39,939 nucleotides of DNA from Bdellovibrionia bacterium (lineage in GTDB: Bacteria; Bdellovibrionota; Bdellovibrionia; Bdellovibrionales; UBA1609), in NCBI GenBank assembly GCA_030432925.1, contig JAUILT010000019.1:1-39939 (forward strand), written 5' to 3'. The position numbers and the translations under genes are program-made. The number at the start of each line of letters is the position of its first letter. Positions within the stretch are counted from its first letter, which is position 1. Shown in pieces: positions 33,909 to 39,939 of this stretch. Under the pieces are notes generated by a model, which saw only the letters and a list, made by a program, of their open reading frames with translations, ran no database searches and was not told the DNA's origin.

Positions 33909-35455
33909 AGGCTGCTGCCAATTTTGGGAATAGAGATTTTTAGAATGCCATTTTCAAATACTCGGTGAATAGACTCTTCATTGACGGGGTGCTTGAGGGG
34001 GATTTGTTCACGAAAGCTTTGATAACTATTGGTTTCTAGTTTGCGGTCAGCGACTTCAACTTGATCTTCAAATTTTCTTTGGCCTGAGACAACAATTTTG
34101 TCTTTTTGCACGCGTACATCAATATTGTTTTGCTCGTGCTCAGGAATTTCAGTTTCAAAAATATAGGCATTCTCGCTTTCACGAAAGCGGGTAGGGGTGC
34201 CAGCGAGTCTATAAAAGGGATCATCAGATTTGTCCACATACTCTCCTACGGAGTTGAGCACTTCAAGCTTTTCTTTTTCTAGACTGCGAGTGAGTAGGTC
34301 TCTTTGATTTTGCAGTGCTTTTTCATTCAGTAAAGCATTTTTAGAATAAGTGTCTTTAAAAACAAGATTTTGATTTTTTAATTCTTTTTCGAAGTATTGC
34401 TTTTGCTGCTGCAGTTTTGCTTGATGTCGTTCAAGCAGCTTTTGTTGTTCCTGTTTGTGAAGATTTTCTTGCTCTTTCAATTCTTTTTCGTAGGTAAGGC
34501 TTTGCTTTTCTACCAAAGTTTCCCAATGGGATTTTTGATGATTGACCATCTTTTCACCGTGTTGGTGAGCTCGCTTGATTTCTTTAGAGTAATTATCTTG
34601 TGTTTCTTGCAAGTTTTGAACTCCTTGAGTGCGGGAGCCTCTTACTTTTCTCTTGTAGTCATCCTTGATGTTGGTGACTTCAGTGGTGCCCTCATTCACT
34701 TGTCTTTGCTTTTCTTCTCGAAACTTATTTCGAATGGAGGTCAAGGCCTTATGACTTTCTTCTTGCTCGCGAGCGTACACTTGATGATTGGTCTCTCGAA
34801 CCTCTTCAATACGAGCTTTTCCTTGTTTTTCGGCTTTTTCTCGACCTTTCTCGTGCAGGTTTTTTATCTGTTGAAGTCGAGCCGTCTGGGTTTCGCGCAT
34901 TTTACTCAGCTCTTTACTATGTTTATCACGAATCTCTCCCTTTTCTGATTGAACCCGGCGATGATATTCAGAAATGGCTTGATTGGTTTTTTGTTCCATT
35001 TGGTTGCGTCGCTCAGCTTGTTTTTTCTGGAAGTTTCGAGTGTAGTCAGTTTCAGACTGCATCACCTGTGTGCGGCGATCTCGTGCTGAAGTGAGTGTGC
35101 GATTGAGGTGTTCTTTTCGTTTTTCAATACTTTTTTCTAAGTTTTCTACCTGTTGCTGACCTTGTTTTTTGGTGTTTTCAATTTGTTGGTGGGAGGCTTT
35201 TCTGTGATACTCAATTTGCTGGGTTTTATTTTGACCTATTTGCTCAAGTGTTTTTTCTGAGTTTTTTTGGATATGGTTGATGGCAGCTTGTCCGCGTTCG
35301 TGCTCTGTTTGCTTTTTACTTGTATAGTCTTGTTTGATTTGGTTGAGTTGTTTTTTCTGTCTCTTTATCAGGGTTTCTCGCTTCTTTCGAAATTGATCGG
35401 TAAGGTCCCTGAGTTCAGTGCTATGTCTTTGATTGGAGCGATCAATACCCGACAT
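33905..35455 (-). CDS. Long coiled-coil protein with C-terminal Hsp20/alpha-crystallin domain
   Basis: A 516-aa protein. Residues about 10-405 are almost entirely charged and Gln-rich helix (KKRETLIKRQKKQLNQIKQD, QSEKGEIRDKHSKELSKMRE), with no Pro and heptad spacing, predicting a very long coiled-coil rod. Residues about 415-516 look like a small heat-shock protein domain: FYRLAGTPTRFRESENAY, ETEIPEHEQNNIDVRV, KDKIVVSGQRKFE, FREQIPL and the closing FENGILKISIPK, with the G-x-L motif of alpha-crystallin domains. Small Hsps are normally about 150 aa with a short variable N-terminus, so a 400-residue rod is unusual. No signal peptide, so cytosolic. It may be a structural or filament protein rather than a chaperone. 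Confidence 0.85.
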   Translation of the reverse strand: MSGIDRSNQRHSTELRDLTDQFRKKRETLIKRQKKQLNQIKQDYTSKKQTEHERGQAAINHIQKNSEKTLEQIGQNKTQQIEYHRKASHQQIENTKKQGQQQVENLEKSIEKRKEHLNRTLTSARDRRTQVMQSETDYTRNFQKKQAERRNQMEQKTNQAISEYHRRVQSEKGEIRDKHSKELSKMRETQTARLQQIKNLHEKGREKAEKQGKARIEEVRETNHQVYAREQEESHKALTSIRNKFREEKQRQVNEGTTEVTNIKDDYKRKVRGSRTQGVQNLQETQDNYSKEIKRAHQHGEKMVNHQKSHWETLVEKQSLTYEKELKEQENLHKQEQQKLLERHQAKLQQQKQYFEKELKNQNLVFKDTYSKNALLNEKALQNQRDLLTRSLEKEKLEVLNSVGEYVDKSDDPFYRLAGTPTRFRESENAYIFETEIPEHEQNNIDVRVQKDKIVVSGQRKFEDQVEVADRKLETNSYQSFREQIPLKHPVNEESIHRVFENGILKISIPKIGSSL

Positions 35456-35526
35456 GGGCGAGTCATCCTTTCATGGACTTTTTAAGGTCTGCTCTTCCTG
35501 AGCTGATATCTCATTGTAACCTGATC

Positions 35527-35883
35527 TTAGCCCGAGTTCGTCTGGAGCTCTTGAGAATTGGTCGTTGGCCCGGCAGACTCACCATTTGTAGGCTTTGGGC
35601 AGAGGGGTTTGTGATAGTTTGTATTTCCCCAGCACATCCAAGACGTATCATAAAGGACTTGAATAGCAGGACCAAGGTAGTAATAGCCCTTGTATTGGAT
35701 ATGGTCGAAGGTGGAGAGCACTGTTTTTTCGCTCCCAGTTTCTGTGTTATGTAGAACTAATTGATAGACTCGGTATTCACTGAAGGCCACAAGAGGGAAT
35801 AAAAAAAGGAGTGCTAATAAAATGTGCAGCCTGAATGACCAGTGAAAAAATCTTTTGGCACAAAATCTCCATTTAGAATCCAT
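35527..35883 (-). CDS. Small exported hypothetical protein (118 aa)
   Basis: A secreted protein of unknown family. A basic N-terminus (MDSKWRFCAKRFFHW) leads into a signal peptide ending about LVAFSE, so the mature part is about 83 residues. It contains VYQLVLHNT, QYKGYYYLG and a pair of cysteines (WMCWGNTN, PLCPKP) that could form a disulfide, and a Ser/Thr/Asn-rich tail. I recall similar small secreted proteins with the VYQ...STLDP...WMC layout in Bdellovibrio-type genomes (memory only). GGAGTAGGT lies directly before ATG 35883. It lies 71 bases downstream of the coiled-coil gene start, on the same strand, ahead of it in transcription. Confidence 0.65.
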   Translation of the reverse strand: MDSKWRFCAKRFFHWSFRLHILLALLFLFPLVAFSEYRVYQLVLHNTETGSEKTVLSTFDHIQYKGYYYLGPAIQVLYDTSWMCWGNTNYHKPLCPKPTNGESAGPTTNSQELQTNSG

Positions 35884-35985
35884 ACCTACTCCGTTGGGGC
35901 ATCCACTAGACTATCGGCGGGAACGCTTAGCGTCTAAAGTGTGCCCGATTTTGAGACACTTCAGGGGCTCCTTTATAAGTGAGCG

Positions 35986-36309
35986 TTAATGCTTGTCCGT
36001 GGTTGTTGCCAGAGCAGTATTATCGACAATGTGAAAGTAGGTTCTGAGTAGAATTTCATAGGATTCATCATCCAGTTCATGGAGAAAGCATAACTTATCA
36101 AAGAAAGTGTCCTGGCTGATAAGCTCAGTGAAGAGGTTTTGAATCCGGTCCATATTATCAAAATTAAAAAAGTCCATCTCCTCTGTGGGCTGCCTCAGGA
36201 CTTTGGCGACCTTATCATTTTCAAACAGTAAATGAAGACCATTGAGAGACTGACCGAGTAAGAGTTCGATATCTTCCATGCTTTTTTCATCAATACTTAT
36301 AGAGGCCAT
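35986..36309 (-). CDS. Hypothetical acidic protein (107 aa)
   Basis: A small soluble acidic protein, mostly helical (MEDIELLLGQSLNGLHLLFE, MDRIQNLFTELISQDTFFDK), without a recognised family. I prefer ATG 36309 because the upstream residues of the longer frame (to 36393) are basic and unlike the rest, but no Shine-Dalgarno clearly decides it. It diverges from the duplicated-domain gene at 36624 across a gap of about 300 bases. Regular helices with Asp/Glu/Leu suggest a protein-binding role; nothing more can be said. Confidence 0.5.
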   Translation of the reverse strand: MASISIDEKSMEDIELLLGQSLNGLHLLFENDKVAKVLRQPTEEMDFFNFDNMDRIQNLFTELISQDTFFDKLCFLHELDDESYEILLRTYFHIVDNTALATTTDKH

Positions 36310-36623
36310 AGATATTACTTTTGAATAATTCCCTTTATTCCTTATAGCTCTATCACATTTTATTTTTTTGACTGTTGCAAGGAGAAAACTCAAAATTCAA
36401 ACCGGATCGGTATATTTGAAAAATTCAAGTTTGGGGCGTGAGGAGAGGCACCTGTATAAGTGAAGTTCAGCAGAATTTGACATATGTTGACACTGCTCAT
36501 AGACTTTTTAAGAGAAAGGGAGTGCGCTTGGGGGTTCTCTCTAATAAAGGGCTTTTAGCATCTATGTCTCACAAAGAACCAATCCGTCCTGACAGACAAC
36601 AACCCCCCACGGGTGGTGAAATT
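36310..36623. other. Intergenic/leader region before the duplicated-domain gene
   Basis: A 314-base gap if both preferred starts are right. The plus-strand frame of the downstream gene is open back to 36438 but the encoded residues look random. No clear promoter; CCCCCCACGGGTGG near 36603-36616 can form a small hairpin just before the start of the next gene. Confidence 0.35.
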
Positions 36624-37481
36624 ATGTGCAATCAAAAAAAGCCGAAAGGCTCACCGATGGACGCCGACCCTATCGTGATAGATCACCAGGCAGGACTTTC
36701 TTTTCTGACAGAAGAGGATCTGCTGAATTATTTTGCAAAAGAGATTCAGATTTTGGAAGAAGAGTTTTTCAAAAAACGAAATTCTTCTGATTATCCTGAA
36801 GAGCAGTTAGTCGCCTTTGATGATGAGCTCAGTCAGGTCCTTGAGGACCCCGATGAAATTTGGGAGGACACTAAAACTCTAAAAGACGATTACGTTTGGT
36901 TCTATATCAAAAAATTTGAAAATAAAGCAGGCCTTGAAAGTTCACATTATCATATTGCTGCTTGCTATCTGACGGAGGATGTTCCGTCATTTATTTATCT
37001 ACATTTTCCCACTCGAGATGAAAAGTTGGTAAAGAACTTCCGACGCGAGGAATTGATTTTTGATCGTGAAAGTTTTGAAGCTCCATTAGGTGCCATTGAC
37101 GGCGATGCTTTGAATGAAGGAGATGAGTTGGCATTGGGGCTTTACAAGGCCATGATGCTTTTACGATCAGACAATGATCTAAAAGAGGATAATTTTGTTG
37201 AATTCCACGAGCTGCGTGAGCCGACTATTGAAGAACCAGATGAGATTTGGAGAAATACAGACTCTTTTGGTAATACGCTGGTGAGTTTTGTAAGGGAGTT
37301 TCCTGATGAACTCGCGAGTGGAGAGAGTCTGTGGTACATTGTGGTAACTCTGGAGGACTCTCCTTCGAACTCTCACGCACTTATGTTTTCGTTTCCTACG
37401 AATGATGTGAACCTTGTGGATCGCTATCGTCATGGAGAGAATCTTCAGGCCGAGGAGGTGGTTCAGGAGTCCTCCCACTAA
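36624..37481 (+). CDS. Hypothetical protein with an internal domain duplication
   Basis: A 285-aa acidic protein with no signal peptide. Two related units of about 75 residues can be aligned: one begins EDPDEIWEDTKTL (DNA about 36846) and the other EEPDEIWRNTDSF (about 37230); each continues with a beta-rich stretch, a variable loop and a closing block (YLHFPTRDEKLVKNFRREE versus MFSFPTNDVNLVDRYRHGE). The P-D-E-I-W motif followed by strands faintly recalls PBECR-type nuclease folds, but I do not claim it. ATG 36624 follows GGTGGTGA; ATG 36657 is an alternative, and the frame is open to 36438. It converges on the large lipoprotein gene, 5 bases apart. Confidence 0.65.
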   Translation: MCNQKKPKGSPMDADPIVIDHQAGLSFLTEEDLLNYFAKEIQILEEEFFKKRNSSDYPEEQLVAFDDELSQVLEDPDEIWEDTKTLKDDYVWFYIKKFENKAGLESSHYHIAACYLTEDVPSFIYLHFPTRDEKLVKNFRREELIFDRESFEAPLGAIDGDALNEGDELALGLYKAMMLLRSDNDLKEDNFVEFHELREPTIEEPDEIWRNTDSFGNTLVSFVREFPDELASGESLWYIVVTLEDSPSNSHALMFSFPTNDVNLVDRYRHGENLQAEEVVQESSH

Positions 37482-37486
37482 CAGTC

Positions 37487-39490
37487 TTATGGTAAAGAAA
37501 TGACTTGAAGGTCATCCCAATACTTGGTACCTGCGCCATGACTCCAAACCCCAACTGTTCCTTGAGTTAAGTGTCCTGCATTGGCATCAATGCAGTTGAT
37601 TTCAAAACTACCAGGCTCTGTGCTACCGTCAGCCCATACTTTTGCAAGAATACGTGTTTGACTGCCTTCATTAGAGACCTGAGCTTTAAATCGGTACCAA
37701 GTATTTTGAGAGACAATGAGTGAAGATGTGCATACGCCAGATGTAGTGGTCGTACCATGCGGAAGTATTTCAAAATAATTGTTAGTATAATATTTTCTGA
37801 GTCGATAATAGGTATTTGAGTTTGGATAATCTGAAAAAAAGGTAACTCCAACAGAAGTATTTGCAGCATCAATACGCATACGACCCGAGTACTCGTAGTG
37901 GGTCCAAGAAGCACTCCCTGCCGCCATATAATGTGAGTGAAAGTTGTCTCCATCAAAGTCAGAGCCAAAAGTTTTATTTCCGGACAAGTTAAAGCTGGTA
38001 AATATTCCGGGAGATTCGTTCATGGAATTGGAATCAGCTGTATCCAGCCAATTGTCTGGTTGAGCATTCACCTCTATAGACTCGAAGTTTTCATTATAAG
38101 GTAAAGCGGCGGTATCATAGACACGAGTGGTGTCACCTGGCATAAGGTTTCGCAACTCAAAGTCATCCCAAAACTTATCTCCTGGACCCATGGACCACAT
38201 GCCAAAGGTTCCAGAGGTGAGCCGAGAGCCACTGTCATCGTAACCAGAAAGCATCCAGTCGGCAGGTTCGCTTTCACCCTCTTCCCATATTTTTGCTCGA
38301 ACATCAGTCAATGCACCCGTATCTCGAAATTGGACCTCATACCGGTACCAAGTGTCATCATTCAGAGGGTAGACCATGGAGAGCTTGCCTCCTGAAAATG
38401 AGGTACTATGAGGCACTAACTGAATTTCATTTCCGGAGCCAGAGCGGAAGCGATAGTAGCTGTCAGAATTGGTAAAATCTGAAAACCCAGTCACACCAAG
38501 GTGTCCATTGGTTGAGGATCTTCTCATGCGGCCACGGACCTTGTAATTGCTCATTAAGTGGCTTCCCGAACCCACATAATGTGAGTGAATATTTGTAGCT
38601 GTACTTGATGTGCCTAAGCAGATATTTGAAGATACATCTGCTGTGTTGAAGAGGTCAGAAAATAGCAGCGAGTTTCCTGAGTTAGTATCTAAAATATCAG
38701 GAGGGTCAAAATTTGCTGAGTAAGAGTCAAATGAACTATCGAAAGTGAGGCTTATAAGATCAGAGTCAACTTGTATACTATCACTGGTTGGGCTACTAAA
38801 ATTGCCAACGGAGTCTTTAGAGCGAACACTCATGAAATAAGTCTGTCCACTGGTCAAAGTTAAAGACGTGGCCTCAATGGTAAGTGAATTAATATTGCCT
38901 ATTGAAGTCCATGCCACGATGCTATCATCGCCAGAAGAGGTCCCTATGGCATACTCAAAGTCAATAATTGTATGATCGTTGTCCGTCGCCTTTACAAAGG
39001 CAGCATTGAAATGACTTTTTGAAATTTCAGTTGCAGTGACAGAAATTGGAGCCAGTGGAGCCGTGTCATTATCTAAAACATTAAGGGTGAGTTGGAGAGA
39101 GTTTAAAAATAAATCCCCTTGGTAAATCAATAGAGAACTCTCATTAGATTCAACTTTGTTATCATCGGTAGGAGTTATTCTGCTAGTAACTGAAGTATCC
39201 CCTTGGGAGATTGTTAGGGTTCCTGAAGTTACTGAAAAGTTGGACTCAGGAGAAGAAATGGACCAGCTTAAAGTGCCTGAGCTTGGAGCCGGCTCACTGA
39301 ATAAAATAACTATATCTACACTAATGCCCTCAGTGAGATTAATTGCTGAGTGGGATGATGATAAAGAGATTTTATTATTTCCGAACTCACCACCAATATC
39401 ATCACCAGAGCTGCCTGTAATTGAATTATCGCAACCAGAAAAAATAACTGAAAAAAGGCAAGTTAAAGCCCACCAGAAACGTAATTTCAT
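37487..39490 (-). CDS. Large modular surface lipoprotein with duplicated lectin-like domain
   Basis: A 667-aa exported lipoprotein, lipobox VIFSGC (C20). After a Ser/Gly linker comes a Calx-beta-like domain (about 40-140: LTEGISVDIVILFSEPAP, VLDNDTAP). Next is a fibronectin-III-like domain (about 148-240, SGQTYFMSVRSKDSVGN). Two homologous units of about 200 residues follow (about 250-450 and 465-667), each with HSHY, GRMR, G(V)T-FSD, YYR(F/L)R, WYR(Y/F), AK(I/V)W and a closing (F/Y)WDD(F/L); these resemble concanavalin/LamG-like jelly-roll folds. No catalytic motif, so probable surface adhesion or glycan binding. Low Lys and high Ser/Thr/Asp suit an exposed protein. Confidence 0.8.
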   Translation of the reverse strand: MKLRFWWALTCLFSVIFSGCDNSITGSSGDDIGGEFGNNKISLSSSHSAINLTEGISVDIVILFSEPAPSSGTLSWSISSPESNFSVTSGTLTISQGDTSVTSRITPTDDNKVESNESSLLIYQGDLFLNSLQLTLNVLDNDTAPLAPISVTATEISKSHFNAAFVKATDNDHTIIDFEYAIGTSSGDDSIVAWTSIGNINSLTIEATSLTLTSGQTYFMSVRSKDSVGNFSSPTSDSIQVDSDLISLTFDSSFDSYSANFDPPDILDTNSGNSLLFSDLFNTADVSSNICLGTSSTATNIHSHYVGSGSHLMSNYKVRGRMRRSSTNGHLGVTGFSDFTNSDSYYRFRSGSGNEIQLVPHSTSFSGGKLSMVYPLNDDTWYRYEVQFRDTGALTDVRAKIWEEGESEPADWMLSGYDDSGSRLTSGTFGMWSMGPGDKFWDDFELRNLMPGDTTRVYDTAALPYNENFESIEVNAQPDNWLDTADSNSMNESPGIFTSFNLSGNKTFGSDFDGDNFHSHYMAAGSASWTHYEYSGRMRIDAANTSVGVTFFSDYPNSNTYYRLRKYYTNNYFEILPHGTTTTSGVCTSSLIVSQNTWYRFKAQVSNEGSQTRILAKVWADGSTEPGSFEINCIDANAGHLTQGTVGVWSHGAGTKYWDDLQVISLP

Positions 39491-39939
39491 ACAACTTCTT
39501 TCTGCAAACGTGCAACATCCCTGATGTTTATTTTATCACGTGGCTTTTTAATGCCAAACTCATCGTTTTTTAGGTATCAAACTGAAACAAAAAATAGTCG
39601 TACTGAAAAAAATCGTACCGAGTGCCCTTTTTGGGGCTCTCCGTTTTTGCGGTGGGTGCTGCAAAAAGCGTCATTTTTCATGATTATTGAAATTGAAAAC
39701 TAACGCCCCTCCTGGTTGTTTTTTCCTGAAAGTCCTCGCATCCAGCTCGTCCCCCTTCGGGGCGAGCTTTCAGGAAACCAAAGAGTCTGTTTTTCTATAG
39801 GCCTCGCGGCCAGGAAGGCCGTGAGAAAGGCCCTGTCAGGATGCAAAACAGCGATCTATCCGGATCAGCCTTTGTAAATAAGAAGCTGTCCAACCCTTGA
39901 AACCTTGAGGCTATGCGCCCTTTTTCGTCATCTCTCTGT
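39491..39939. other. Non-coding right end with several strong hairpins
   Basis: No ORF or RNA gene I recognise. Structures: GAGTGCCC-TTTTT-GGGGCTCTC near 39618-39640; TTTTTGCGG/CTGCAAAAA near 39644-39666; an 11-bp stem TTTCCTGAAAG (39722-39732) with CTTTCAGGAAA (39767-39777) enclosing GCTCG-T-CCCC/GGGGCGAGC; and CTCGCGGCC-AGGAA-GGCCGTGAG (39803-39825, one wobble). Together they suggest a structured RNA or leader, possibly belonging to a gene beyond the window. Confidence 0.5.

Noticed and set aside
34397-34948. 183-aa plus-strand ORF rich in Leu and Phe that looks like a membrane protein
   Set aside because: It is the antisense reading of the Lys/Gln-rich coiled coil; such codons read backwards give Leu/Phe-rich frames. 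No Shine-Dalgarno or membrane-protein topology supports it.
39841-39939. Start of an rRNA operon, RNase P, 6S or tmRNA at the right end
   Set aside because: None of the conserved cores of these RNAs could be seen on either strand; only generic hairpins are present.

Overview
The window reads as one contig from a Gram-negative, moderate-GC, probably predatory or otherwise heterotrophic deltaproteobacterium-like organism, most likely a member of the Bdellovibrionota (inference from gene content and general protein look, not from a marker gene). Support: many secreted and lipid-anchored hydrolases, an outer-membrane barrel protein, FliL, and housekeeping genes (nrdR, nusB, RsmB-type methyltransferase, PEP synthase/PPDK regulator) set among lineage-specific hypothetical genes. 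No rRNA, tRNA, CRISPR array, phage or transposase gene was seen.

Layout. 1-441: a damaged left end, where about 180 bases resembling the C-terminus of a Bacteroidota-type LolE/FtsX permease run straight into the last third of an SppA signal peptide peptidase through a shared stretch of about 20 bases; this looks like an assembly chimera. 452-3320: rhomboid protease, a 68-aa protein, an L,D-transpeptidase and FliL. 3584-7767: a catalytic and a non-catalytic M16 peptidase in one operon, facing two tandem paralogous membrane-anchored proteins. 7851-10869: a lipid-anchored subtilase diverging from a LysR regulator, with a very long hairpin between them. 10888-13727: the minus-strand operon nrdR, nusB, two unknown genes, and the DUF299 kinase/pyrophosphorylase. 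13897-15808: an outer-membrane barrel and an rRNA m5C methyltransferase. 15931-20287: a tiny membrane ORF, a 961-aa HExxH protease/beta-barrel protein and a dicarboxylate/glutamate symporter. 20359-22112: crcB, an unknown gene and a Fis-type regulator. 22168-28257: TPR protein, secreted unknowns, and an RDD-TPR/rhomboid operon. 28259-32258: bifunctional PutA and an orphan OmpR-type response regulator. 32803-39490: matrixin-like lipoprotein protease, a long coiled coil fused to an Hsp20 domain, several unknowns and a large modular lipoprotein. The last 450 bases hold no gene but several strong hairpins.

Functional theme: at least eight cell-envelope or surface hydrolases (two rhomboids, the M16 pair, subtilase, matrixin, gluzincin-barrel, L,D-transpeptidase) lie in 40 kb beside amino-acid uptake and catabolism genes (symporter, PutA). 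That fits an organism living on proteins of other cells, but this is inference.

Most notable: a 77-base palindromic element present as two identical tandem copies, in frame, inside the N-terminus of the 961-aa protein, with a diverged third copy 17 kb away; the coiled-coil/Hsp20 fusion; the 29-base-arm hairpin upstream of the LysR gene; and the chimeric left end.
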